From a virus, in IMG/VR virus record IMGVR_UViG_3300025305_000050, positions 1 through 38,883 of that record: a DNA stretch of 38,883 bases, one strand, 5' to 3'. The notes under the pieces were generated by a model. That model had not been told where the DNA came from. It worked only from the letters and a program-made list of their open reading frames with translations, and searched no databases. Positions 22,692 through 29,330 of this stretch are shown here, piece by piece (within the stretch, counting starts at the first letter, position 1; every line of letters begins with the position of its first letter). The position numbers were made by a program, and so were the translations under genes.

Positions 22692-24289
22692 TATGGTTCA
22701 CTCCCATCACCTATTGTGGCTGGTAATGCTGTTGCTTCTACTATTACACCCCCAAAACCACTTGTATTTGTTCCACCTGTATAAAATCTCATGCTACTTG
22801 CAGCATAAGCCATTATATATAAAGTTTTAGTTTCTCCAGCACTCCAACTATGGTCAGAACCTTCTACTACCCAAGAATAATTTATATTAAAATTATCAGC
22901 CCTATTTGCATCATCAACATCATTTTGATATTTAGTTCCTAAAGTTGTAGCAGAAGAATCAGTTGCAAGTCCAAGCTGTATTGCAATACTTGCTGCCTGA
23001 ACCCAGGGCAGATGAACACTAATTTTTACTATATTGCTTGGAGGAACTACAAATGTTACTAAAGCAAACTTATCTGTGTCCCATACAAGATTTGCAAAAG
23101 TATTAGAGATGGATACAAATACTCCACCTGTTCCACTACCAAATACATGAGTACAACCTAATAGCATACCCGAATATGAACTATTTGCAGCCGAAAATTC
23201 TGTTCCTGCGTTCATTGATATGAAAACACCATCACCTGCATCAAGGGTAATGCCACCACCAGCATCTACTACAAGAGCAGCATCAGGTGACATCAATATA
23301 TCTTGATCTGCTTCTATGACCATATCTTCAGGATTATCAGAATTAGAACCTATTTTCGTATCGGCAGAATCAAAATAAATAACCCTGCCACTACTAAGGG
23401 AAATATCTCTGTCAAAGGTTGTAGTTCCAGTTGATTCAAAGGTGATAACTCCACCAGAATCAAAAGTAATATCCTCTCCCGATGCACTATTAAAATCTAT
23501 AAGCCCATCAATGTTAAAAGTCAAGTCTGCACTTACTCCATCTCCAGAATCCCCATCATCAACTGTTGTTATGGTTGTTGCTCCAAGAGTGGTTGTATCT
23601 ATCCTAAAATAATCACCTGAATCTACTAAGGAAGCAAATGTCATACCACATCCAGCACTTGTATATCCATCAACCCTTAGTTCAAAAGTTGTTACCTCAC
23701 TCTGTATGGCCCTTATCATGCTTGTCGCAGGATTTAAGTAAATATTCCCACCTGCATCAAGGGTTATATCTTCACCCGATGGAGTATTTATATCTACAAA
23801 TCCGTCAACATTGAAAGTTAAATCTGCTTCATTGCCGACTGCATCAATCGTGGCAATGGTAGTAGCACCATTAGTTCCTACGCTTGTTTTAAAGTAATCT
23901 GATGTATTGGCATCATCCATTATTTTTACACTTGGATCATCTACGTCAAAATCGAATATATTTGATGTTCCATCATTCATGTAAACATTGCCATTATTAG
24001 CAGTTATAGTAAGGTCAGTAGATATAATACTATCTGTTGTCAATGAATCAAGTGTGACATCTTCTAATACCATATCTTTTATATTGCCCTTAATATCACC
24101 AGCAACTAATAAATCTTGCGTAACCCTAAAATCACCTACAACTCTTGCTCCATTTGTATCAGAAATTTCAAGGCAAGTGCTTTGATCCCCTACTGTTACA
24201 GTAGAAAGGTTTTCTGATATAGGTTTTGAACCTTTGATTTTTAAATCATTCAACACTATTTTATCAAAATCCTTTTTACTTGAGCCCAC
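22691..24289 (-). CDS. tail or head fibre-like protein with internal repeats, 532 aa
   Basis: Acidic, beta-rich protein with an internal duplication: residues 131-185 and 226-284 both run through a DYF block, GATTI, ADLTFN-DG, then SGEDIT-D-GG. Other copies of the DAGG/LDAGD motif occur at 342-353. Such Asp/Gly repeats are common in fibres of marine phages and suggest a beta-solenoid shaft. Residues 400-532 (FALVTFVVPPSNIVKISVHL; SAGETKTLYIMAYA) form a distinct beta domain, probably the tip. It may recognise the host surface. Confidence 0.65.
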   Translation of the reverse strand: MGSSKKDFDKIVLNDLKIKGSKPISENLSTVTVGDQSTCLEISDTNGARVVGDFRVTQDLLVAGDIKGNIKDMVLEDVTLDSLTTDSIISTDLTITANNGNVYMNDGTSNIFDFDVDDPSVKIMDDANTSDYFKTSVGTNGATTIATIDAVGNEADLTFNVDGFVDINTPSGEDITLDAGGNIYLNPATSMIRAIQSEVTTFELRVDGYTSAGCGMTFASLVDSGDYFRIDTTTLGATTITTVDDGDSGDGVSADLTFNIDGLIDFNSASGEDITFDSGGVITFESTGTTTFDRDISLSSGRVIYFDSADTKIGSNSDNPEDMVIEADQDILMSPDAALVVDAGGGITLDAGDGVFISMNAGTEFSAANSSYSGMLLGCTHVFGSGTGGVFVSISNTFANLVWDTDKFALVTFVVPPSNIVKISVHLPWVQAASIAIQLGLATDSSATTLGTKYQNDVDDANRADNFNINYSWVVEGSDHSWSAGETKTLYIMAYAASSMRFYTGGTNTSGFGGVIVEATALPATIGDGSEP

Positions 24290-24411
24290 AATTTATCATC
24301 GAGCTTATTTTTAGAGCTTTTAACTAAATAATCTCCCAATATTGCAAGAAGTTGTTTAAGTATTTTCTCTGTTAAAAATGTTTTTGTTATCCATGCTATT
24401 AATGCTGGCAT
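24256..24411 (-). CDS. small helical protein, 51 aa
   Basis: ATG 24411 with GGGAGA on the - strand upstream; the end overlaps the fibre gene start by 34 bases. The chain MPALIAWITKTFLTEKILKQ continues to LLAILGDYLV, then a basic KSSKNKLDDKLWAQVKR tail. It looks amphipathic or membrane-associated. It is the last of four tiny genes (24256-24855) between the metallophosphoesterase and the fibre. Function unknown; a lysis or virion accessory role is guessed from position. Confidence 0.5.
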   Translation of the reverse strand: MPALIAWITKTFLTEKILKQLLAILGDYLVKSSKNKLDDKLWAQVKRILIK

Positions 24412-24412
24412 A

Positions 24413-24574
24413 TTATTTATCTCCCATTTTATCTTTAATTAAATCGTATAATCTATTATATGCACCTTCTAAAGACTCTATCTTCCTCTCCCAATCTACA
24501 GGAGGGTGTGCAATATGCTCTAAATGGCTAACTCTTTCTTCCAATCTATCTAATCTTTGCTTTCTTTGTTCCAT
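24413..24574 (-). CDS. small coiled-coil protein, 53 aa
   Basis: ATG 24574 follows a gene whose end it overlaps. The first 20 residues (MEQRKQRLDRLEERVSHLEH) are a clear heptad-repeat coiled coil. After a break at HPPVDWERK comes a second helix ending DLIKDKMGDK. Peptides of this type in the lysis region of phages can resemble Rz-like or spanin-associated helices, but there is no signal sequence or lipobox. Function unknown. Confidence 0.55.
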   Translation of the reverse strand: MEQRKQRLDRLEERVSHLEHIAHPPVDWERKIESLEGAYNRLYDLIKDKMGDK

Positions 24575-24696
24575 AAATCAAACAACGTCTTAACCTTTTC
24601 CTTTAGGACATCTATATCTACTCGCATTCTAGTAAGTGTCATAACTAATATGACAAACGCAGTTAGCTGTTCCCAATAATCTTTTAAAAAATTCAT
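24550..24696 (-). CDS. one-helix membrane protein, 48 aa
   Basis: ATG 24696 directly follows the TGA stop of the preceding gene (24697-24699). The peptide MNFLKDYWEQLTAFVILVMT continues LTRMRV and then a helical KEKVKTLFDLW segment. One membrane helix (about 11-22) with a cytoplasmic coil is predicted, as in small holin-like or spanin-like proteins. A competing ATG at 24700 gives only a short unrelated frame. Confidence 0.5.
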   Translation of the reverse strand: MNFLKDYWEQLTAFVILVMTLTRMRVDIDVLKEKVKTLFDLWNKESKD

Positions 24697-24855
24697 TCAT
24701 CGCCTTCGTGTAAAAACCCATATTGCTATATTAATCATTCCTATCGCTAACAAATGATGCCCTAAACCATTAATATAGAGATAAATATTAAAGAATCCTA
24801 CAATGAGATTGACCCATCTTACTACTCCGAGCCATTCATCTCTACGAATTCCCAT
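24697..24855 (-). CDS. two-helix membrane protein, holin-like, 52 aa
   Basis: ATG 24855 lies within the end of the metallophosphoesterase gene. The peptide has two hydrophobic segments (about 10-28, VVRWVNLIVGFFNIYLYI, and 34-47, LLAIGMINIAIWVF) separated by a short NGLGHH turn and ends RRR. Two helices with a basic C-terminus fit class II holin topology. It is therefore an alternative holin candidate to the 80-aa protein at 25572. Confidence 0.5.
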   Translation of the reverse strand: MGIRRDEWLGVVRWVNLIVGFFNIYLYINGLGHHLLAIGMINIAIWVFTRRR

Positions 24856-25624
24856 CTAATATTTCTCCCCAAAGGGAGGTTTTCCCTTTAATTATCTGAA
24901 TTACGTGTACCGTAAAGTAACCCTTTTCAAAGAAATCTACAATAGAAAATGCGTGAGACCAGTTATGTTTTCTATTACCTAAAAAAGAATTGCCATCATC
25001 ACTCATATCTTTTAGACATCCTATGCTCCATGCAGACTTAACTCCATCCATATTAGTAACAGATGATTGCTGTAGATCGTGATGATGTCCATACATAATA
25101 TTACAACCTAGTTTCATTAAATGATTTCTTGCGTGATGCATAGAGGCAAAGTGATGTCCGTGATAGAAGTAGAGCTTACCTATCTTTAAGTATTTCCCCA
25201 TAGGGTGATAGGAATATCCTCTACCTTCTAAGTCTACTGCGTTTTTAAATCTATAATCAAGGTATGGGTGCTCATCATTAAAGCAATTCATCCAATTATC
25301 ATGATTGCCTTCTATCATGTGCTTATTGCTACAATTAATTTTATCTAGGGATTCATCAATAACATCCATTCCCTTATTAACATCGACTATATCTTTTTTG
25401 ATTGATGGGAGTTGATATTCAAGAGGAGGTCGTTTCTTCTTCTTCCACTTCCAATGAGAGCTACCCTCCCATTCGCCTACATCTCCTAAATCTATATAGA
25501 GATCAGGTTTTACAATTTCAATAGACTGACATAAAACATTTATAGCTGCTTTATCTGCTAACGGGAAATGTTTATCCGGAGTTACTATCGCCCTTCTTAC
25601 TGGGGTTTTCTTTGCTTTTGACAT
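24842..25624 (-). CDS. calcineurin-like metallophosphoesterase, 260 aa
   Basis: Start ATG 25624 is preferred: GGAGGG lies 6 bases upstream, while a longer frame would begin inside the holin-like gene. Metal-ligand motifs are in family order: PDKHFP (16-21), DLGDVGEW (45-52), EGNHDNW (105-111), YHGHH (154-158) and YGHHHD (178-183). This two-metal enzyme could cleave a phosphodiester in nucleic acid, a nucleotide, or a cell-envelope polymer. It lies inside the lysis cassette, so an envelope role or a nucleic-acid clean-up role are both possible. An in-cassette position is unusual. Confidence 0.85.
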   Translation of the reverse strand: MSKAKKTPVRRAIVTPDKHFPLADKAAINVLCQSIEIVKPDLYIDLGDVGEWEGSSHWKWKKKKRPPLEYQLPSIKKDIVDVNKGMDVIDESLDKINCSNKHMIEGNHDNWMNCFNDEHPYLDYRFKNAVDLEGRGYSYHPMGKYLKIGKLYFYHGHHFASMHHARNHLMKLGCNIMYGHHHDLQQSSVTNMDGVKSAWSIGCLKDMSDDGNSFLGNRKHNWSHAFSIVDFFEKGYFTVHVIQIIKGKTSLWGEILDGNS

Positions 25625-25814
25625 TCCACACCCTCCATGCTTTGTTATACTGAACATACGCAACAGAGATCGCTGTAACGGTACTAAAAATTAATATTAA
25701 AAATCTAAAAAATGGGGATAACATCTCAGAAAGAGATAACATATATCCACCCATTGATGCTCCTACCCCCTTAAATGGGTGATTACTTAAAGCTACTTTA
25801 ATCGAATCCAACAT
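25572..25814 (-). CDS. holin-like membrane protein, 80 aa
   Basis: The start overlaps the end of the transglycosylase gene by 17 bases, the tight coupling typical of lysis cassettes. The N-terminus is amphipathic (MLDSIKVALSNHPFKGVGAS). A membrane segment spans about 33-55 (PFFRFLILIFSTVTAISVAY), and the C-terminus is Lys/Ser-rich and cytoplasmic-looking (KSKENPSKKGDSNSG). One clear helix, perhaps two, would allow a pinholin or class III-type holin. Identification is by position and topology. Confidence 0.6.
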   Translation of the reverse strand: MLDSIKVALSNHPFKGVGASMGGYMLSLSEMLSPFFRFLILIFSTVTAISVAYVQYNKAWRVWNVKSKENPSKKGDSNSG

Positions 25815-26262
25815 CTTTGTTTGCCTTTATAAAATGTTCAGTTGTTCCTCTTCCGAGGTTAGTATTATATACTCTCTTCCAATATTTCGCCTGACCTTCT
25901 AAGTCATCCCACGATGGAATCGAGTGTTTGTCTCTACGATAGTGAATCCTGCATAAAGCTGCCTGGACTCCTATATTAGACATGACAGACATAACGGTAT
26001 CTTTTTGAAAATTCATTCCTAGTGATACTAAATTCTTTTTGTAATGAGAACGATACTTGATATAATTATCTATCATATCGTTCATAGTGGCAGGTTCAAC
26101 CTGAAAGAATCCAATTGCAGGATTCCCTTCGCCATATCCCTTCAATGCTCTATATCCTGATTCAGCCATACCTGTGCGAACCACTAGAGCAAGAGCATCA
26201 TCACTATAAGCATCTATCTTATAGAGTGCATACTCTACTATCTCTTTTATCTCATTGATCAT
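25798..26262 (-). CDS. lytic transglycosylase / lysozyme-like endolysin
   Basis: This 154-aa protein has the lysozyme-fold signature: VVRTGMAESGYRAL with catalytic Glu34, then GNPAIGFFQVEPATM (47-60), corresponding to the GxxQ motif of transglycosylases. There is no signal peptide, so release through the adjacent holin-like protein is expected. It would cut the glycan strands of peptidoglycan at the end of infection. The start (ATG 26262) lacks a purine-rich SD; its leader instead carries CTCTCCTCCTTA, and it lies after two terminator-like hairpins. Confidence 0.8.
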   Translation of the reverse strand: MINEIKEIVEYALYKIDAYSDDALALVVRTGMAESGYRALKGYGEGNPAIGFFQVEPATMNDMIDNYIKYRSHYKKNLVSLGMNFQKDTVMSVMSNIGVQAALCRIHYRRDKHSIPSWDDLEGQAKYWKRVYNTNLGRGTTEHFIKANKDVGFD

Positions 26263-26290
26263 GGATATAATTTAAGGAGGAGAGCCTAAT

Positions 26291-26325
26291 AAAAAAAGGG
26301 GTAATTAGACCCCTTTAATTATTTT
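26291..26325 (-). terminator. Rho-independent terminator, possibly bidirectional
   Basis: AAAGGGGT (26295-26302) and ACCCCTTT (26309-26316) form a perfect 8-bp stem with a 6-base loop. On the - strand a T7 run follows (26291-26297); on the + strand AATTATTTTTTT follows, so it could work both ways. The stop codon of the 45-aa gene (26305-26442) lies inside the loop. It separates the capsid transcript from the lysis genes. Confidence 0.75.
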
Positions 26326-26442
26326 TTTAGAACTTTCCTTATTAGCAATAACACGCTTTTTAGACTTTATTCCTTTATTGAGAATATTCTTCTCCCAAGA
26401 TACCCTTACTTCATCTAGGAGTGCATGTATAGTTGCTATCAT
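26305..26442 (-). CDS. small basic protein, 45 aa
   Basis: ATG 26442 overlaps the stop of the preceding gene as ATGA. The peptide (MIATIHALLDEVRVSWEKNI start) becomes Lys-rich and ends SSKKIIKGV, with the stop inside the terminator loop. With its neighbour it forms a two-gene unit bracketed by terminators. No family is recognised; a virion or capsid accessory role is guessed from its place after the major capsid gene. Confidence 0.5.
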   Translation of the reverse strand: MIATIHALLDEVRVSWEKNILNKGIKSKKRVIANKESSKKIIKGV

Positions 26443-26576
26443 TTGGATTTCTTCTTAGATTGCTTAGATGAAGATACTTCTTTCCACCCTCTTTTTAGCA
26501 TATTTTTAATTTGTGCTTCGTCATTACATTCTTTTACTACTATATCTCCATTACCGTCTTTAGCTTCGAGCTTCAT
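26439..26576 (-). CDS. small protein downstream of capsid, 45 aa
   Basis: ATG 26576 has AGGAG on the - strand just upstream. The peptide starts MKLEAKDGNGDIVVKECNDE and ends in a Lys/Ser-rich tail (SSSKQSKKKSK). The beta-turn-beta start with a central AQIKNMLKRGW recalls the small FxxM-type proteins sometimes found near capsid genes, but this is weak. Coupled by ATGA to the next gene. Function unknown. Confidence 0.55.
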   Translation of the reverse strand: MKLEAKDGNGDIVVKECNDEAQIKNMLKRGWKEVSSSKQSKKKSK

Positions 26577-26594
26577 TATAATCTCCTATTTATA

Positions 26595-26626
26595 ATAATA
26601 GGGGTAGAATTAACTACCCCTATTAT
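26595..26626 (-). terminator. strong stem-loop after the major capsid gene
   Basis: ATAATAGGGGTA (26595-26606) pairs perfectly over 12 bp with TACCCCTATTAT (26615-26626) around an 8-base loop. It lies 19 bases after the capsid stop on the - strand. The - strand sequence after it is AT-rich (TATAAATAGG) but has only a weak T-run, so it may act as a partial terminator or as a 3' end protecting abundant capsid mRNA. Confidence 0.6.
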
Positions 26627-26645
26627 ATTGATTATCAACTGCCTA

Positions 26646-27710
26646 TTATGCATCCATACAAGCAAATAATCTTTTGTTTGTGCCTGTATTACCTACTAGA
26701 GTGACACCATAGACTGTGTCAGCAACGAATCTATTAGACAATGAAGTCAAATCATATTCACTCTGAACTCTAGCCTTCATATTGGCAGACCATGCAATAT
26801 TAATAGCATCTTTATGAATCATATATCCAGCAAGATGATCAGCTTCTGTAGTGATGTCAGTAGAATTGAATACTGGACTTGCACCTGCTGTTGTATATAA
26901 ACTTTCACCTGATGTAACATATACAAAGTTATTAGATACAATTACATTAACGCCAGCTAATTTACCAACATAACCACTTACTCTTGGAGCGTCCATTGAA
27001 GAGCCAATAACATCATATCTTGCAAAATCATCAAGTTTAAATAAACTTGCATAAGTTTTAGGATGTAATACTAATGTCCAATCTTCAAGAGATGAATCAT
27101 TTATATGAACTGCTTGAATCAAATTAGCGATACCAGCTTTATCAATATTATAATCACCTGAACCTGTAATATCAATAACATTCCCAACTAAATCGCCATT
27201 TGCATCACTATTTGCACCATCATTATAAGTTAATGCTTGAAATATAGCTTTAGATATTTCAGTATCTATCTTTTTAGCCAAGGCATACCCTAATTTTTTG
27301 GTGTAAATATCCATTAGCTCATAACTAGACTGAGCCTTAACAAGATCAGATACTGAGAAAGCAGCATAATGAGATTTATTTACGATTAATTGATATTCGC
27401 CACCAGCTGTTGTAGTATCGTCAAACTTAATACCAAGATCTGTATCTGATTGCAATGCTGCAGAATTAGCAGAGCTATATAAATCGCTTGCTACTAATTC
27501 ATCGTGTTGTGGTAGGTGAATCAAATCACCTCCATTTGCAACAAGCCCAGATAGGTCTGTTGCTAAGTTTCCATATACAAGATTCTTTTCCATATAATCT
27601 CGTACTGCCATTCCCCATACCTCAGGGACGAATTTTTGTAATCCTGCTCTTACATTGCTGTCTTGTAGACCACCAGTTAAAAACTGATTACTTGTAGGTG
27701 CTATTGCCAT
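26646..27710 (-). CDS. major capsid protein, HK97-fold type
   Basis: 354 aa, following the scaffold gene. The N-terminal part (VPEVWGMAVRDYMEKNLVYG, 29-48), a spine-like helix (KKLGYALAKKIDTEISKAIF, about 138-157) and the C-terminal A-domain pattern (LVLHPKTYASLFKLDDFARY; KLAGVNVIVSNNF; MIHKDAINIAW) match phage HK97-fold capsid proteins of the P22/N4-gp56-like group. These subunits form the icosahedral shell. A 12-bp stem-loop follows, as expected for a highly expressed gene. Confidence 0.88.
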   Translation of the reverse strand: MAIAPTSNQFLTGGLQDSNVRAGLQKFVPEVWGMAVRDYMEKNLVYGNLATDLSGLVANGGDLIHLPQHDELVASDLYSSANSAALQSDTDLGIKFDDTTTAGGEYQLIVNKSHYAAFSVSDLVKAQSSYELMDIYTKKLGYALAKKIDTEISKAIFQALTYNDGANSDANGDLVGNVIDITGSGDYNIDKAGIANLIQAVHINDSSLEDWTLVLHPKTYASLFKLDDFARYDVIGSSMDAPRVSGYVGKLAGVNVIVSNNFVYVTSGESLYTTAGASPVFNSTDITTEADHLAGYMIHKDAINIAWSANMKARVQSEYDLTSLSNRFVADTVYGVTLVGNTGTNKRLFACMDA

Positions 27711-27742
27711 AATTTAAATTCCTTTTATTTTAAGCCTTAATT

Positions 27743-28270
27743 CTATTCATTAGCCCTTTGAGTGTAGAAAATACGCTTCTCTTCATCAGTCATTTCTGTC
27801 CAAGGTTTATCAAGGTTGCCAGTCCTTGACATTCCTGGCTTATGTTGAGTAGGCTTTGAATTTGGCTCGTTTAATTTTTCTGTCATATATTCTAAGACTT
27901 GCAAATTTTCATTCGCAAACTTCTCTCTGTCAGCCTTTGGAAGCTTTGAAAGGTACTTGTCACGCTGAGCTGTTTCATGAGCCTCCCACTTTTCCTTATA
28001 GGGAAGAGTAGAATCTAATTTCTTTTGAAGTTCTTCAGATAATTCCTGAAACTGTTCTTGTTCCTTCATCTGTTTCACTTTATTAGTCTCTTGAGCTGTC
28101 GTGAACTCTGTTACTTTCGCTTCTGCATCCTGCGACCTCTTACGAAGCTTCTTTGAATTATTAACTTCATCAAGGTACAAGGCTTTATAATCTACATTAG
28201 AATCGGACTGACTCTCCTGTTGAGGCTCCTGCCCCGTTGCTTGATCTGTAGTGGTTACTTCTGTTTCCAT
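27743..28270 (-). CDS. capsid scaffolding protein
   Basis: 175 aa, acidic and almost wholly helical, very rich in Glu, Gln and Lys with a Gln/Ser/Thr-rich disordered start (TTTDQATGQEPQQESQSDSN). The central coiled coil (about 35-95) and a small C-terminal basic region (about 130-175) follow the scaffold design, in which the C-terminus binds the shell. It lies directly before the major capsid gene. It would direct prohead assembly and then leave. No protease gene is seen, so removal is probably by exit rather than cleavage. Confidence 0.8.
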   Translation of the reverse strand: METEVTTTDQATGQEPQQESQSDSNVDYKALYLDEVNNSKKLRKRSQDAEAKVTEFTTAQETNKVKQMKEQEQFQELSEELQKKLDSTLPYKEKWEAHETAQRDKYLSKLPKADREKFANENLQVLEYMTEKLNEPNSKPTQHKPGMSRTGNLDKPWTEMTDEEKRIFYTQRANE

Positions 28271-28332
28271 TAAAAATCTCCTATTAATTAGTGGGAAATC
28301 TACTAATATTTATTGTTACTACCAAAGAATTT

Positions 28333-28557
28333 TCAGGCTACTCCCATAAAAATAAAATTTTTATTCTCAGAATATTTATAAATAATTTCATAGGCTTCAT
28401 CTGAAAGCATTATTGTATTCTTATATGTATCATCTTTATCATGATCTAATAATGGGGTTGATGGGGTTAAAAATCCATATAAAAATTCTAATTCATCTTG
28501 GAGTTCTTTTATAGCCATTTCAAGCTCTTCTATTTTTTTACTATTTCCATTAAACAT
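28333..28557 (-). CDS. hypothetical protein, 74 aa
   Basis: GGAGGT on the - strand precedes ATG 28557. The N-terminal 30 residues are a coiled coil (KKIEELEMAIKELQDELEFL); the rest is mixed, ending NKNFIFMGVA. It lies between the morphogenesis protein and the scaffold in the head operon. Probably a small head-assembly accessory protein, by context only. Confidence 0.6.
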   Translation of the reverse strand: MFNGNSKKIEELEMAIKELQDELEFLYGFLTPSTPLLDHDKDDTYKNTIMLSDEAYEIIYKYSENKNFIFMGVA

Positions 28558-28569
28558 AATACCTCCATT

Positions 28570-29172
28570 TTAACTGTCCCAAGGCAATTGCCCATATCCT
28601 TTAAATTTAAATTCAACGCCTATTTTTCCTGTATCAAGATAAGTTTTAAATGTAAATTTTAAAGTACTCGCCAAATCTGACATAGCCTTATTATAAGCTG
28701 TTCCCCCCTCCTTCCAGGTTCTAGGAATCCCCCAAAATTTTCTTGCAGGAACAGGGACATTTGGTATAGCCGACTTAGACCCTGTCGTAAACCCTGAATT
28801 GTGGTGTTTTCCATAATCATTATAAGCCGAATTCTTATCTAATTTTAATTTTGTATTATTAGCAGTGGGTGTAACACTAAATGAATCACGAAGCTTTCCC
28901 GTTCCATATAATATTGGAGTATCAGGGCTATGCATAGGTTTGGCTTTACGCATTTTAATAGTAGCCTCCCTTGTAGGGCTAGGGTCAGAACGCTTAAAAG
29001 GAGCACCATTAATATTTTTTCCATTATCAATGCCCCATTGCAATCTTCCAATAAGACCATCAGCAACGCCCTTAATGAATCTACCATACATAGCTTCTTC
29101 ACCAGTATTAGAGGCTATATCTGCAAACTTTGTCGCCCTATCTGCCAATTTTATTACACTTTTTAATGCCAT
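28570..29172 (-). CDS. phage virion morphogenesis protein (head-tail completion family)
   Basis: 200 aa. The pattern runs IGRLQWGIDNGKNINGAPF (41-59), SDPSPTREATI, then ILYGTGKLRDSFSV (87-100), YNDYGKHHNSG (116-126) and VPARKFWGIP (140-149). It is the order seen in the gpG/gpS-like virion morphogenesis family: a reaching loop, 'TGxLRxS', 'YGxxHN', 'PARxFLG'. These proteins help complete heads or tails. Here it sits between portal and scaffold, close to its usual place among head genes. Confidence 0.75.
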   Translation of the reverse strand: MALKSVIKLADRATKFADIASNTGEEAMYGRFIKGVADGLIGRLQWGIDNGKNINGAPFKRSDPSPTREATIKMRKAKPMHSPDTPILYGTGKLRDSFSVTPTANNTKLKLDKNSAYNDYGKHHNSGFTTGSKSAIPNVPVPARKFWGIPRTWKEGGTAYNKAMSDLASTLKFTFKTYLDTGKIGVEFKFKGYGQLPWDS

Positions 29173-29330
29173 TATTTTTTACCTAATACCTGCAAAACTT
29201 CATCTAATTTTAATTCTAATATCTCAATTTTTTCTTCAAGCTGTCTAAACATAGTTCGTAGCTGAAATGAATCTATTTGCAGATTAGCCACTGCACTTCT
29301 AATCTCCTCTGTCTGTATCATCGTCATCAT
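29172..29330 (-). CDS. small coiled-coil protein, 52 aa
   Basis: I choose ATG 29330 (MMTMIQTEEIRSAVANLQID), which has GAGG at suitable spacing; ATG 29321 is an alternative. The gene overlaps the portal end by 32 bases. The chain is a continuous heptad helix (LRTMFRQLEEKIEILELKLD) ending VLQVLGKK. A role as a portal or morphogenesis partner is inferred from coupling; its stop overlaps the next start at 29172. Confidence 0.55.
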   Translation of the reverse strand: MMTMIQTEEIRSAVANLQIDSFQLRTMFRQLEEKIEILELKLDEVLQVLGKK

